32,486 nt of DNA from Alteromonadaceae bacterium (GCA_015487235.1 WFQC01000079.1:1-32486), one strand, 5' to 3'; counted from the first letter of the stretch, positions 7,166-16,904 are shown. The notes: generated by a model not told the origin, from the sequence alone. Numbers and translations: made by a program.

Positions 7166-7195
7166 TTGTCTACAGACAAAATTTTGACCCATAAT
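7166..7195 (+). promoter_or_regulatory. Possible promoter of the REC-CheC / GGDEF pair
   Basis: TTGTCT (7166-7171), an 18-base spacer and CATAAT (7190-7195) fit a sigma-70 promoter loosely. The -35 is embedded in the palindrome TTGTC-TACA-GACAA (7166-7179), a possible operator. It precedes the AGGGA ribosome-binding site at 7215-7219. Confidence 0.35.
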
Positions 7196-7225
7196 AAAAC
7201 TATAAAAACTCTTTAGGGAATTAAT

Positions 7226-8323
7226 ATGTCAACTCAATTATTAATTTGTGATGATTCTAATATGGCGCGTAAGCAGGTTGCACGCTCTTTGCCTGATGAT
7301 TGGGATGTTGACATTAACTTTGCCACCAATGGTGCAGAAGGTATTGGGGCTATCAAAGCAGGTAAGGGTGATGTACTTTTACTTGATTTGAATATGCCGG
7401 TAATGGACGGTTATGAAGTACTAGAAACAATTTTAAAGGAAGATCTGCCTACCTTAGTTATTGTTATATCAGGTGATATACAACCAAGTGCTTATCAACG
7501 TGTAAAAAGCTTAGGTGCTTTAGATTTTATTCAAAAACCAGTTAATAAAGAAAAACTGACTGAAATTTTAAAAATGTATGGCTTATTTGAAAGCAAAGAA
7601 GCCACAACAACAGCGCCTACAACTACTCAAGCGGCATCTACTTCAACAGTAAATGCCAATGATTTACCTGCTATGGCTATTGCGCCTCAGGTGGCTAAAG
7701 AAGCGACGGCCGAGAGCGCAGAAATCACCATAGATAACAATTTACGTGATTGTTATCAAGAAATTGCTAATGTTGCTATGGGACGAGCAGGTGACTTGCT
7801 TGCACGTTTGCTTAATGTTTTTGTTAAATTGCCTATTCCTAATGTTAACTTAATTGAAGTAAGCGAATTAAGCATGGCATTAAAGGCAGTTGAGTCTAAT
7901 GAAAGCATTTCAGGAATTTGCCAAGGATTTATTGGTGGTGGCATTTCAGGTGAAGCATTACTTATTTTAAATGATTCAAGCTTTCAAGATGTTGCTAAAT
8001 TGATGAACTATCAAGGTAATGTTGATGAAAGAGCTGAATTAGAGCTTTTAATGGATATTGCTAATGTGTTAATTGGTGCTTGTTTAAATGGTATTTCAGA
8101 ACAATTAGATATGCCGTTTAGTCAAGGGCACCCTGTGGTTTTAGGTCAACACTGTGATATTTCTGAACTGGTGTCTAATAATATGACCAAATGGCAAAAA
8201 ACCTTAGCGATTGAAATTAGTTATGGCATAGAAAACTATCCTATAAAATGCGATATTTTGCTGCTATTTACCGAAAAATCAATGAAAACTCTTAATAATA
8301 AAGTTTCTTATTTACTGGATTAA
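7226..8323 (+). CDS. Response regulator fused to CheC-type phosphatase domain
   Basis: The 365 residues comprise a receiver domain (1-120), a Thr/Ala/Ser-rich linker (about 125-165) and a CheC/CheX-like domain (170-365). In the receiver, the acidic pair is D9/D10, the phosphoacceptor is D54 (LLLDLNMPVMDG), the switch residue is S82 and the Lys is K104 (FIQKP). All are intact. The CheC part keeps both phosphatase signatures, E179-x2-N182 (QEIANVAMG) and D277-x2-N280 (MDIANVLIG), so it may dephosphorylate a phospho-receiver, perhaps its own or CheY. It has no DNA-binding output. The diguanylate cyclase gene begins two bases after its stop, which ties it to c-di-GMP signalling. The cognate kinase is not in the window. 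Confidence 0.88.
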   Translation: MSTQLLICDDSNMARKQVARSLPDDWDVDINFATNGAEGIGAIKAGKGDVLLLDLNMPVMDGYEVLETILKEDLPTLVIVISGDIQPSAYQRVKSLGALDFIQKPVNKEKLTEILKMYGLFESKEATTTAPTTTQAASTSTVNANDLPAMAIAPQVAKEATAESAEITIDNNLRDCYQEIANVAMGRAGDLLARLLNVFVKLPIPNVNLIEVSELSMALKAVESNESISGICQGFIGGGISGEALLILNDSSFQDVAKLMNYQGNVDERAELELLMDIANVLIGACLNGISEQLDMPFSQGHPVVLGQHCDISELVSNNMTKWQKTLAIEISYGIENYPIKCDILLLFTEKSMKTLNNKVSYLLD

Positions 8324-8325
8324 TT

Positions 8326-9285
8326 ATGTCATTAGAAAACACCCAATTAAATGAATTACATTGGTTAATGGAAATGCTCCATAATATTGATGTAGGTTTG
8401 GTGGTATTAGATAGGGATTATACCATTCAAATTTGGAATGGTTTTATGGAAAATCATAGTGGCTTATTACCGCGAGAAACGAAGGGAAAGGTACTTTTTG
8501 ATTTATTTGCAGAGATCCCAAAAGATTGGTTTGTACGTAAAGCCGAATCGGTATTTATGTTAAAAAACAAAGCATTTACAATTTGGGAACAGCGCCCGTA
8601 TTTATTTAAATTTGATAATTACCGTCCTATTACGGGAACTGCTGATTTTATGTACCAAAATACGACGTTTATCCCATTGATGTCATCAACAGGGGAAGTA
8701 ACGCATTTATGTTTGATTGTTTATGATGTAACCGATAGTGCCGTGCATAAACAAGAACTAGAAAAAGCTAATGATAGTTTAGAAATTTTAAGCCAAACAG
8801 ATGGTTTAACAGGCTTATTTAATCGAATTCATTGGGAGTCTTGTTTACAGGCTGAATATAAGCGCTGGACCCGAACTCATACCACAGCAAGCTTAGTGAT
8901 GTTAGATATCGATCATTTTAAGAAAATAAATGATGGTTATGGGCATATGGTAGGCGATGAAGTTATTCGACACATATCAGGCTTAATTAAACAACACGCA
9001 CGCGAGACCGATACTGCGGGCAGATATGGTGGCGAAGAATTTACTATTTTATTACCTGATACCAACCTCAAAAATGCCTATGTTTTTGCTGAGCGCTTAC
9101 GTAAAGCGGTGGAATCATCCATGGTAAAATATAATGATATTGAGCTTAATTACACCATTAGCTTAGGGATCGCTGAAGTTAACGAGTCGTTTGCAAGCTA
9201 TGAAGCATGGATAGAGTGTGCTGATGCGGCGCTCTATCAAGCTAAAGAAGGCGGTCGTAATCAAGTCGGTCTATACCGCTCTTAA
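8326..9285 (+). CDS. PAS-GGDEF diguanylate cyclase
   Basis: This 319-residue soluble protein has an N-terminal PAS sensor (about residues 8-140; starts MLHNIDVGLVVLDRDYTIQIWN) and a short coiled linker (HKQELEKANDSLEILSQTD). A C-terminal GGDEF domain follows, starting DGLTGLFNR. The active site is GGEEF (235-239), with the metal-binding LDIDHFKKINDGYGHMVGD at about 193-211. RETD at 226-229 lies five residues before GGEEF and is a complete RxxD inhibitory site, so product feedback is expected. It makes c-di-GMP from two GTP. It is coupled to the upstream receiver-CheC gene, and the pair likely forms one signalling module. The PAS ligand is not evident. It converges on lnt with a 16-base gap and no clear terminator. 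Confidence 0.93.
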   Translation: MSLENTQLNELHWLMEMLHNIDVGLVVLDRDYTIQIWNGFMENHSGLLPRETKGKVLFDLFAEIPKDWFVRKAESVFMLKNKAFTIWEQRPYLFKFDNYRPITGTADFMYQNTTFIPLMSSTGEVTHLCLIVYDVTDSAVHKQELEKANDSLEILSQTDGLTGLFNRIHWESCLQAEYKRWTRTHTTASLVMLDIDHFKKINDGYGHMVGDEVIRHISGLIKQHARETDTAGRYGGEEFTILLPDTNLKNAYVFAERLRKAVESSMVKYNDIELNYTISLGIAEVNESFASYEAWIECADAALYQAKEGGRNQVGLYRS

Positions 9286-9301
9286 TACTTTTTATGACGA
9301 T

Positions 9302-10849
9302 TTATTTTGCTTTTTTGAATTGCTTCGTTGTCGCCAGTTTAGTACTTATCAGTAAAATAATGGCTAACAAATAGGTTAGCCATTCACCCCATCTTGCATA
9401 AGGTGTTGTTCCTGCTACTAATGTAATCTCTGCTCGTAATACGGTATCAATAAATTGTGGCGCTTGCGCGATAATTTTTCCTTGATGGTTTATTACTGCG
9501 GTAACGCCATTATTGGTTGCACGTAACATCGGACGATTAAACTCTAATGCCCGCATACGGCTTATTTCTAAATGTTGCCAAGGGCCATGAGAATCACCAA
9601 ACCATGCATCATTACTTACGGTTAATAATAACTGGGTATTGTGACTAAAGTTAGCCCTTAGCTGATCACTAAAAACGACTTCAAAGCATATTAAAGGGAG
9701 AATATTTAAGCCATTAGCATGAATATTAGCTTGAATATAATCACCACGAGTAAAAGACGACATCGGTAAGTTAAAAAGAGGTGCTAATGGTTTTAACCAA
9801 GCTTGAAAAGGTACAAATTCACCAATAGGTAATAAATGATGTTTATTATAGCGATTACGGTTGTTATATGTGTAATTATCTTGAGGATTTTCCTGTTCAC
9901 CTAATACAATTAAACTATTAAAATATTCTTTATTTTCAAAGTTATAGTTAATAATACCGGTAATGATTGAGCTATTATTTAAACTAGCAGAGCGATTAGC
10001 CATATCAAGGTAATCTTGTGCAATCGCTTCTACTTCAGGAATAGCTGATTCAGGCCAAACAATTAATTCAGCATCATAATTTTTTCGGGTTAAATCAAGG
10101 TATTTAAGCATAGTTGGCCATGCTTGCTCTGGTTGCCAACGTAATTCTTGCTTAATATTACCTTGTACTAGGGCTACTTTTACCTGTTTATTCAGTGGTG
10201 TTACCCAAGTGAAAGTTGAAGCAACCCATGTACTTAAAGCCATTATAAATAAAATAATTACTTGGTTTTTAATGTGCTTTTTAAGTAGGAGCTGGCTTAT
10301 GGCAACAGCAATAAGGAGTAAAATAAAACTAATACCGATTTCACCGATAATAGGAGCATAAACACTCAAAGGGCTATCTATTTGGCTATAACCTAAAGAA
10401 AGCCACGGAAAGCCGGTAAGTATAACTGAACGTAAATATTCGCTTACTAGCCAAAAAGAGGGTAACAGCCAAGGTTCAAAACGATTATTACCACTAAACT
10501 TACTTGCTAAATAGCAGGCTAATGCAGGGTAAATAGCTAAATATAAGCACAAAATTAGCATCAGTAACAATGAAACGAGCAGCGGCATTCCGCCAAATTG
10601 ATCGATGCTAACATGCACCCAGCTAATACCTGCACTAAACCAACCAAAGCTAAAGAAAAAACCTAATTTGGTGGCTTCTTTTGTGTTTTTATTCTGTAAC
10701 AAGAGTAGCCAAAAAGTTAAAACGATAAGTGTTATTGGCCAATAACCGAAAGGAGCATAAGCGAATACAAGTACCAACCCAGCTAAAAAGCTGAGTAAGT
10801 ACTGAATTTTTATCGAAATTTTTTCGACAGTATTAGCTAGGTTTAACAT
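9302..10849 (-). CDS. lnt: Apolipoprotein N-acyltransferase
   Basis: Lnt adds the third acyl chain to the N-terminal Cys of outer-membrane lipoproteins at the periplasmic face of the inner membrane. The 515 residues have six or so membrane spans in the first 215 residues, then a nitrilase-fold domain. The catalytic triad is visible at E267 (WPESAIPE), K336 (RYNKHHLLPIGEFVP) and C388 (LICFEVVF), each within a residue of the E. coli positions (E267, K335, C387). A last span lies near residue 490. The start ATG follows directly on the ybeX stop codon (TAAATG), so the two are coupled. It is last in miaB-ybeZ-ybeY-ybeX-lnt, the same order as in E. coli. Confidence 0.98.
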   Translation of the reverse strand: MLNLANTVEKISIKIQYLLSFLAGLVLVFAYAPFGYWPITLIVLTFWLLLLQNKNTKEATKLGFFFSFGWFSAGISWVHVSIDQFGGMPLLVSLLLMLILCLYLAIYPALACYLASKFSGNNRFEPWLLPSFWLVSEYLRSVILTGFPWLSLGYSQIDSPLSVYAPIIGEIGISFILLLIAVAISQLLLKKHIKNQVIILFIMALSTWVASTFTWVTPLNKQVKVALVQGNIKQELRWQPEQAWPTMLKYLDLTRKNYDAELIVWPESAIPEVEAIAQDYLDMANRSASLNNSSIITGIINYNFENKEYFNSLIVLGEQENPQDNYTYNNRNRYNKHHLLPIGEFVPFQAWLKPLAPLFNLPMSSFTRGDYIQANIHANGLNILPLICFEVVFSDQLRANFSHNTQLLLTVSNDAWFGDSHGPWQHLEISRMRALEFNRPMLRATNNGVTAVINHQGKIIAQAPQFIDTVLRAEITLVAGTTPYARWGEWLTYLLAIILLISTKLATTKQFKKAK

Positions 10850-11728
10850 TTAGTCAGCTAACTTGCCTGTGATGGTATGATTTTTAGGAATAGTCACTTG
10901 CAAAACTAAAATTCGACGACTATCGGCAGAGGTAACTTTAAACGTAAAGTTGCCTATCGCTATTTCTTCACCTTTTTTCGGTAAATGGCCAAAATGATGT
11001 AATACTAAACCACCAATGGTATCAGCGTCTTCTTTGTCAAATTCACAGTTAAAGTATTCATCAAAATCAGCCAAGTCGGTTAAGGCTTTTACTTGATAAA
11101 CATTACCCGCGAGGCGTTTTATTTCTTCTTCTAGCTCGTCGTCGGTTTCATCTTCTATTTCACCCACAATTAATTCGAGAATATCCTCAATGGTAACCAA
11201 ACCTGAAACACCGCCGTATTCATCTACAACAATGGCCATGTGGTAGCGTTTTGAGCGAAATTCTTTTAATAAAGGTTCTACTTTTTTGCTTTCTGGAATA
11301 ATAATGGCAGGACGTATTAGATTGGCTAGGGTTATGTTTTCCGTTTGTTCTTTAAAGCCGTAAGCCAGTAAGTCTTTGGCGAGTAATATGCCTTCGATAT
11401 GATCTATATCATCATTTACCACGGGAAAGCGTGAATGGGCTGACTCTAAAATAATCGGTAAAAACTCATCAAGTGATTGGTTAATGTCTAAGGTGATCAT
11501 TTGTGAGCGAGGGATCATAATATCTCGCACTCGCATGTCAGCTACTTCCAACACACCTTCGATCATTTGCTTGGTTTCAGGTTTTATTAGTTCACGTTCT
11601 TGCGCATCATTAAGTACGTCAACTAACTGGTCTTTGTTTTTAGGTTCTCCAGTAAATACTTGTACTATTTTATCTAAAATAGATTTATTTGAAGAACCAT
11701 TACTAGGGTGAGGGTTGTCATCGCTCAT
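10850..11728 (-). CDS. ybeX: CBS-domain protein YbeX (CorC family)
   Basis: This 292-residue soluble protein has two CBS domains (about residues 65-190, with [20 protein letters not shown] opening the first). A C-terminal CorC_HlyC transporter-associated domain (about 205-285) contains [22 protein letters not shown]. It lacks the membrane DUF21 part of larger CorC relatives. The E. coli orthologue was named CorC for Mg2+/Co2+ efflux, and YbeX has also been linked to ribosome and rRNA metabolism; which role applies is not decided by sequence. It lies between ybeY and lnt in the conserved operon. An 87-base gap separates it from ybeY. Confidence 0.95.
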   Translation of the reverse strand: MSDDNPHPSNGSSNKSILDKIVQVFTGEPKNKDQLVDVLNDAQERELIKPETKQMIEGVLEVADMRVRDIMIPRSQMITLDINQSLDEFLPIILESAHSRFPVVNDDIDHIEGILLAKDLLAYGFKEQTENITLANLIRPAIIIPESKKVEPLLKEFRSKRYHMAIVVDEYGGVSGLVTIEDILELIVGEIEDETDDELEEEIKRLAGNVYQVKALTDLADFDEYFNCEFDKEDADTIGGLVLHHFGHLPKKGEEIAIGNFTFKVTSADSRRILVLQVTIPKNHTITGKLAD

Positions 11729-11815
11729 AGAGCTTCTTTATGTCCTTTGTTAGTAAAAATTAATTTATACCGTATGCTTTTCGCTGGAGTATAAACGGTC
11801 AATCATATACCTTAT

Positions 11816-12274
11816 TCAACTTGAATAAGTATAAGGGTTATTAAACCCGAGTTTTGTTAATATGTCTATCTCAAGTGCTTCCATCTGCTCTGCATCGAGA
11901 TCATTTATATGATCATAGCCAAGTAAATGCAAACAACCATGAACAACCATATGTGCCCAATGAGCATTTATTGCTTTAGTTTGTTGTTGTGCTTCAGTTT
12001 CAACAATATCAGCACAAATAACTAAATCGCCTAATAAGTTTAGTTCAATGCCTTTAGGTGCTTCAAAAGGAAAAGACAGTACATTGGTTGGTTTGTTTTT
12101 ACCACGGTATTGCGCGTTTAATTGTTGGCTTTCGTCAATATCGACTAAACGTATTGTAAGCTCAGTATTATCATATTGAGGTAACAAGCTAGCATTAACC
12201 CATTGCTGAAACTGTGCCAGTGTAGGAATATTGCTATTGGTACACGCGTTTTGTAGATCTAAAGTGATTGACAA
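11816..12274 (-). CDS. ybeY: Endoribonuclease YbeY (16S rRNA maturation / quality control)
   Basis: YbeY is a zinc-dependent single-strand endoribonuclease needed for 16S rRNA 3'-end processing and ribosome quality control. The 152 residues include the signature [11 protein letters not shown], giving zinc ligands H112, H116 and H122. They also include the conserved [15 protein letters not shown] stretch at about 57-71. Length is normal. It follows ybeZ by nine bases and is surely co-transcribed with it. Confidence 0.97.
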   Translation of the reverse strand: MSITLDLQNACTNSNIPTLAQFQQWVNASLLPQYDNTELTIRLVDIDESQQLNAQYRGKNKPTNVLSFPFEAPKGIELNLLGDLVICADIVETEAQQQTKAINAHWAHMVVHGCLHLLGYDHINDLDAEQMEALEIDILTKLGFNNPYTYSS

Positions 12275-12283
12275 AATATTCCC

Positions 12284-13333
12284 TTACTCTGTGTTGTGGG
12301 AGGCTTGTTTTTTTGCTTGTGCTTTTTCAAACTTAGCTTTGGCTTCTTTTTGTTCAAATACCTCATAAGCGTCAACAATACGAGCGACAACAGGGTGACG
12401 AACAACATCTTTTGCTTGAAAAAAGCTAAAGCTAATGCCTGGAATATTAGGCAACACTTCAATGGCATGACGTAAGCCTGAACGAACACCTCGCGGTAAA
12501 TCAACTTGTGTAATATCTCCGGTGATCACCGCTCTTGAATTGAAACCAATGCGGGTTAAGAACATTTTCATTTGTTCAACGGTAGTATTTTGGCTTTCAT
12601 CTAAAATAATAAAGGCATCATTTAACGTTCTACCGCGCATATAAGCTAATGGAGCTATTTCAATAACATTACGTTCAATGAGCTTTTCTACCTTCTCAAA
12701 CCCTAACATTTCAAATAATGCATCATAAAGAGGGCGTAAGTAAGGATCTACTTTTTGTGATAAATCACCGGGTAAAAAGCCTAATTTCTCGCCTGCTTCT
12801 ACCGCAGGACGCGTCAATAATATACGTCTTACTTCTTGTCGCTCAAGGGCATCAACAGCACAAGCAACCGCTAAATAAGTTTTGCCTGTTCCTGCAACAC
12901 CAACACCAAAACTTATGTCATGAGTTAATACATTGCGAACATAATGGTGCTGATTTTTATTACGCGGTTTGATAATACCGCGCTTAGTTTTGATCGCCAC
13001 CATTTTTTCATAATCACGATCAAGTGTATTCTGGGGCTTTTGTTCAAGTACGTCGGCATTTAAAATAGCAAGGTGTACCATTTCAGGGCTTATTTCTTGC
13101 GCTTTACCTTTTACGGTGGCAGTTTCTAAATAAAGGTTTTTTAAAAGCGCAACAACGGCTTGGCAATTAGACGGTTTACCTAGTACTTTAAACTTGTTAT
13201 TGCGATAGCTAATTTCTACTCCAAGACGTCGCTCAATCGCTTTTAAATTATCATCCATTGGCCCACATAAGTTAGCTTGGCGCTGGTTATCTTGCGGCTC
13301 TAATAAAAGTTCATGACAAATGTTTTTAGTCAA
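12284..13333 (-). CDS. ybeZ: PhoH-like ATPase YbeZ
   Basis: YbeZ is a P-loop ATPase of the PhoH family that partners with YbeY in RNA and ribosome metabolism. The 349 residues have an N-terminal KH-like region (LEPQDNQRQANLCGPMDDN onward). The Walker A motif GVAGTGKT lies at 145-152 and the Walker B motif AFIILDESQNTT at about 228-239. TGDITQVDLPRG follows. The C terminus is a Lys/Ala/Gln-rich tail (EQKEAKAKFEKAQAKKQ). It sits between miaB and ybeY, as in E. coli. Confidence 0.96.
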   Translation of the reverse strand: MTKNICHELLLEPQDNQRQANLCGPMDDNLKAIERRLGVEISYRNNKFKVLGKPSNCQAVVALLKNLYLETATVKGKAQEISPEMVHLAILNADVLEQKPQNTLDRDYEKMVAIKTKRGIIKPRNKNQHHYVRNVLTHDISFGVGVAGTGKTYLAVACAVDALERQEVRRILLTRPAVEAGEKLGFLPGDLSQKVDPYLRPLYDALFEMLGFEKVEKLIERNVIEIAPLAYMRGRTLNDAFIILDESQNTTVEQMKMFLTRIGFNSRAVITGDITQVDLPRGVRSGLRHAIEVLPNIPGISFSFFQAKDVVRHPVVARIVDAYEVFEQKEAKAKFEKAQAKKQASHNTE

Positions 13334-13372
13334 AAATCTATTCCTACGTTAAAGAAGAAAAAATAATTGGTG

Positions 13373-14812
13373 TTAAGGCGTATAAGTACTGACACCTATT
13401 TCATCCGTATTAGCGACACTTTGATGATGACTATTCGCTAAAATATCAGCGGGGCTATGCTCGGCACGCAAAGCCATTTCATCTTCAGTGCGAATTAATT
13501 CGCCGCGTAATGAATTTGCATAAACATCGGTAATTTTTACATCAACAAACTGTCCTATGACTGTGTGAGGAGCCGTAAAGTTGACGATACGGTTATTTTC
13601 AGTGCGGCCACAAAGCTCCATAGGGTTTTTCTTTGAAGGCCCTTCAACAAGCACTCGTTGAGTTGTGTTAAGCATTTGGCGAGCAATACGTAAAGCTTGT
13701 TGCGTAATTCTGTCTTGTAGTATTTGTAGACGTTTTTTCTTGGTTTCATCACTAATATCATCAGGCAAGTCAGCGGCAGGTGTACCGGGGCGAGCACTGT
13801 ATATAAAGCTAAAACTAAGATCAAAATCAATAGCTTTAATTAAGTCCATTGTTGCTTCAAAGTCAGCGTCTGTTTCACCGGGAAAACCCACAATAAAGTC
13901 AGAAGACATACTAATATTAGGGCGTACTTTGCGTAATTTTCTGATTTGAGATTTATACTCTAAGACGGTATGGCCACGTTTCATTTGCGTTAAAATACGG
14001 TCAGAGCCGCTTTGTACGGGTAAATGTAAGTGACTAACTAATTCTGGTACATCAGCATAAACATCGATAATATCATCAGTAAATTCAACAGGGTGAGATG
14101 TTGTATAGCGAATTCTATCAATGCCTTCTATTGTGGCAACTAGGCGTAATAATTCGGAAAAACGGCAAATACTGCCATCATGGCATGCCCCACGATAAGC
14201 ATTAACATTTTGTCCTAACAAATTTACCTCACGCACACCTTGTTCCGCTAATTGCGCGATCTCATAAAGCACATCATCAAGCGGGCGACTTACTTCTTCA
14301 CCACGAGTATAAGGCACTACACAAAAGGTACAATATTTACTACAGCCTTCCATGATAGATACAAAAGCAGTTGCACCATCGGCTTTAGGTTCAGGCAAGC
14401 GATCAAATTTTTCAATTTCAGGAAAGCTCACATCAACAACAGGGTTATGATCACCAGTAACTTGCTTAATCATCTCGGGTAAACGATGTAAAGTTTGCGG
14501 GCCAAAAACCATATCAACAAAAGGCGCACGTTGACGAATAGCATCACCTTCTTGTGAAGCAACGCAACCACCAACACCAATTAATAGGCTTGGGTTGTCT
14601 TTTTTAAGGTTTTTCCAACGCCCAAGTTGATGGAAAACTTTTTCTTGAGCTTTTTCGCGAATAGAGCAAGTATTTAACAGAATAACATCCGCCTCTTCAG
14701 CGTTTTCTGCTAATTGATAACCATGGGTTGAATCTAATAATTCTGCTATCTTTTGCGAGTCGTACTCGTTCATTTGACAGCCCCAAGTTTTAATATATAA
14801 CTTCTTACTCAT
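13373..14812 (-). CDS. miaB: tRNA-2-methylthio-N6-dimethylallyladenosine synthase
   Basis: MiaB is a radical-SAM enzyme that adds the methylthio group to i6A37 of tRNAs reading UNN codons. The 479 residues begin [19 protein letters not shown]. The auxiliary cluster ligands are C12, C49 and C83; the radical-SAM CxxxCxxC is C157, C161 and C164 (GCSKYCTFC). A TRAM domain follows at about 375-445 ([22 protein letters not shown]). The C-terminal 30 residues are extra and low in conservation. It heads the miaB-ybeZ-ybeY-ybeX-lnt operon and is divergent from ubiF across 197 bases. Confidence 0.98.
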   Translation of the reverse strand: MSKKLYIKTWGCQMNEYDSQKIAELLDSTHGYQLAENAEEADVILLNTCSIREKAQEKVFHQLGRWKNLKKDNPSLLIGVGGCVASQEGDAIRQRAPFVDMVFGPQTLHRLPEMIKQVTGDHNPVVDVSFPEIEKFDRLPEPKADGATAFVSIMEGCSKYCTFCVVPYTRGEEVSRPLDDVLYEIAQLAEQGVREVNLLGQNVNAYRGACHDGSICRFSELLRLVATIEGIDRIRYTTSHPVEFTDDIIDVYADVPELVSHLHLPVQSGSDRILTQMKRGHTVLEYKSQIRKLRKVRPNISMSSDFIVGFPGETDADFEATMDLIKAIDFDLSFSFIYSARPGTPAADLPDDISDETKKKRLQILQDRITQQALRIARQMLNTTQRVLVEGPSKKNPMELCGRTENNRIVNFTAPHTVIGQFVDVKITDVYANSLRGELIRTEDEMALRAEHSPADILANSHHQSVANTDEIGVSTYTP

Positions 14813-15009
14813 GTTAATTTGATACCCAGAAAATGTGCTTAAATGATAACTACAATGAGTTATATCAACTACGTTAAAAAAGGAGGCATATTCTACCTTA
14901 AAATAATAAACAAAACGAGTATGGCCTTGGTGTGATCAGTAATTTTATATTTAAATTAATTTTAGATAGATTACACTAGCCCAGCGTTAATCTTATAAGA
15001 TAAAGAGTT

Positions 15010-16203
15010 ATGGTGAAAAAATTTGATTGTATTGTCATTGGTGGCGGTATGATAGGTGCGGCGAGTGCCGTTTCGCTGGCACAGTTAGGCTTAACAGTTG
15101 CGGTTGTTGAAAAATTTGCACCTAAAAGCTTTTTGGCTGAACAAGCATTAGATTTAAGAGTTTCAGCCATTTCTTTGGCCTCTCAACAACTATTAATGCA
15201 GCTTGAAGCATGGCAACAAATTCACGATTGGCGTATTTGCCCTTACCAACGCTTAGCGGTTTGGGAACATGAGCTTGCTTACACTGAATTTAATGCGACT
15301 GATATTGAGCAACCTTATTTGGGCCATATTATTGAAAATAGGCTAATACAGCTTGCTTTGTGGCAGCAATTTAATCAACATCCCAATATCACCTTATTTT
15401 GCCCTGAAGCATTAGTCAGCTTTAGTGACAATACACAAACAAACACTATTGATGTTGAGTTAACGACACAACAACTGTCTGCTCGCTTATTAATTGGTGC
15501 TGATGGTGCTAATTCAAAGGTGAGAACTTTAGCTAATATTGGCTTAACAGGGTGGGATTACCAGCAATCGGCAATGTTGATCAATGTTGAAACCCCAATT
15601 TTTCAAGACAATATCACTTGGCAGCATTTTTTACCAACAGGCCCTGTGGCTTTTTTACCCTTAGCGGGTAAAAGTGATTTAGGTGGTTATGCCTCGCTAG
15701 TGTGGTATCATCATCGTGATAAAATAAAACAATTAGTTGCGCTACCTAATACACAACTTGCTAAGGCTATTGAAATACATTTTCCTCAACGTTTAGGTGA
15801 AATTAAGGTACTTAACAAGGGCGCATTTTCGTTAACTCGTCGTCATGCTAATCAATACTATCACCATAAAGTTGTGCTATTAGGTGATGCAGCGCATACC
15901 ATTAATCCTATGGCGGGGCAGGGAGTTAATTTGGGTTTTAAAGATGTATTAGCACTGCAAACGGTTATTGCAGAAGCCATTGCTCATGGTGAATCGTGGT
16001 CAAGTGAGCAGGTGCTAGCACGTTATGAAAAAAAACGCCGTAGTGATAATTTAGTGATGATGACGGCGATGGATGCTTTGTATCAAGCTTTTTCTCATCC
16101 TTCTATTGCAATGAAGCTATTGCGTAACACTGCTTTTTTTATGAGTAATAAATTAACACCCGTAAAAAATAAAGTATTAAAGCATGCTTGTGGTATTGAT
16201 TAA
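15010..16203 (+). CDS. ubiF: FAD-dependent ubiquinone-biosynthesis hydroxylase (UbiF type)
   Basis: This 397-residue flavoprotein monooxygenase belongs to the UbiH/UbiF/UbiI family. The FAD dinucleotide motif is GGGMIG (11-16). The second FAD motif is GADGANS (163-169), and the family signature GDAAHTINPMAGQGVNLGF starts at 292. UbiF hydroxylates demethoxyubiquinone, the penultimate hydroxylation of ubiquinone synthesis at the inner membrane. Sequence alone does not separate the three paralogues safely. The divergent miaB and the neighbouring tRNA array reproduce the E. coli ubiF locus, which favours UbiF. The stop codon TAA is the first three bases of the palindromic repeat at 16201. Confidence 0.88.
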   Translation: MVKKFDCIVIGGGMIGAASAVSLAQLGLTVAVVEKFAPKSFLAEQALDLRVSAISLASQQLLMQLEAWQQIHDWRICPYQRLAVWEHELAYTEFNATDIEQPYLGHIIENRLIQLALWQQFNQHPNITLFCPEALVSFSDNTQTNTIDVELTTQQLSARLLIGADGANSKVRTLANIGLTGWDYQQSAMLINVETPIFQDNITWQHFLPTGPVAFLPLAGKSDLGGYASLVWYHHRDKIKQLVALPNTQLAKAIEIHFPQRLGEIKVLNKGAFSLTRRHANQYYHHKVVLLGDAAHTINPMAGQGVNLGFKDVLALQTVIAEAIAHGESWSSEQVLARYEKKRRSDNLVMMTAMDALYQAFSHPSIAMKLLRNTAFFMSNKLTPVKNKVLKHACGID

Positions 16204-16290
16204 TACCAACTCGAATAAATAACAGATCAACCTTGTTGGTTGAAATGTTGAAATAATGTCTAGCTTTGTTATTTATTAGGGTTGGTATAA
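16201..16290. repeat. Palindromic dispersed repeat (90 bp, MITE-like)
   Basis: The ends are imperfect 23-bp inverted repeats: 16201-16223 and 16268-16290 agree at 20 of 23 positions. The interior contains GATCAACCTTG and AATAATGTCTAG, which recur at 21721 and, in part, at 5444. It lies between convergent ubiF and the tRNA array and may also act as a bidirectional terminator. Confidence 0.7.
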
Positions 16291-16355
16291 TACAGTGACA
16301 CAGTGGATCTTTTATTATACATAATAACATTGATTATAAAATAGAGAGAAGAAAG

Positions 16356-16430
16356 TGGCTGGGGTACAAGGATTTGAACCTTGGAATGACGGGATCAAAA
16401 CCCGCTGCCTTACCGCTTGGCTATACCCCA
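16356..16430 (-). tRNA. tRNA-Gln (anticodon TTG), copy 2
   Basis: The 75-nt gene, CCA encoded, begins TGGGGTATAGCCAAGCGG. The anticodon arm has loop TTTTGAT between GCGGG and CCCGT, the T arm carries GGTTCAAATCC, and the acceptor closes with TACCCCAGCCA. It is identical in sequence to the copy at 16478, 47 bases away. Confidence 0.97.
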
Positions 16431-16477
16431 ACAGGAGGATCTAAAATCGTTACATTAACTTTTTATGCTTTAAAAAG

Positions 16478-16552
16478 TGGCTGGGGTACAAGGATTTGAA
16501 CCTTGGAATGACGGGATCAAAACCCGCTGCCTTACCGCTTGGCTATACCCCA
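16478..16552 (-). tRNA. tRNA-Gln (anticodon TTG), copy 1
   Basis: The 75-nt gene has the same sequence as the copy at 16356: anticodon loop TTTTGAT, T arm GGTTCAAATCC and encoded CCA. It lies third in the Met-Leu-Gln-Gln array. No CTG-anticodon Gln tRNA is present in the array, unlike the E. coli equivalent. Confidence 0.97.
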
Positions 16553-16589
16553 ACAATGTAACGCTTTGCAACATCAATGTTGCTAGAAA

Positions 16590-16674
<85 letters not shown>

Positions 16675-16684
16675 ATTTCTATTA

Positions 16685-16761
16685 TGGTGGCTACACCGGG
16701 ATTTGAACCTGGGACCCCATCATTATGAGTGATGTGCTCTAACCAACTGAGCTATGTAGCC
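16685..16761 (-). tRNA. tRNA-Met (anticodon CAT, elongator)
   Basis: The 77-nt gene begins GGCTACATAGCTCAGTTGG. The anticodon loop CTCATAA lies between CATCA and TGATG, and the acceptor closes GTGTAGCCACCA. The paired G-C first base pair and the absence of the three G-C pairs of the initiator anticodon stem mark it as elongator. It is the first gene after the array promoter. Confidence 0.96.
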
Positions 16762-16792
16762 TTTCCATCTTGCCTCTGTGCAAGTGGCGCGT

Positions 16793-16821
16793 ATTATGCA
16801 AATCTGATCGGGCTACGTCAA
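16793..16821 (-). promoter_or_regulatory. Sigma-70 promoter of the tRNA array
   Basis: On the minus strand TTGACG (16821-16816), a 17-base spacer and CATAAT (16798-16793) form a near-consensus promoter. It is followed by the GC-rich discriminator ACGCGCC expected of a stringently controlled stable-RNA gene. The Met tRNA begins about 32 bases past the -10. Confidence 0.85.
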
Positions 16822-16904
16822 CCGTTTTTTTGGAAAATTTTATACTTTTTGTTTGTTTGCCTAAAGCATCAACAAATTGTTTATAAACTGTGCGAAAAAC
16901 ACTG

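Noticed and set aside
15010-16203. UbiH or UbiI identity for the flavin hydroxylase
   Set aside because: Motifs do not exclude it, but synteny with miaB and the tRNA array favours UbiF.
16139-16330. Open frame of 63 codons on the minus strand after the tRNAs
   Set aside because: It is made almost wholly of the palindromic repeat and ubiF antisense.
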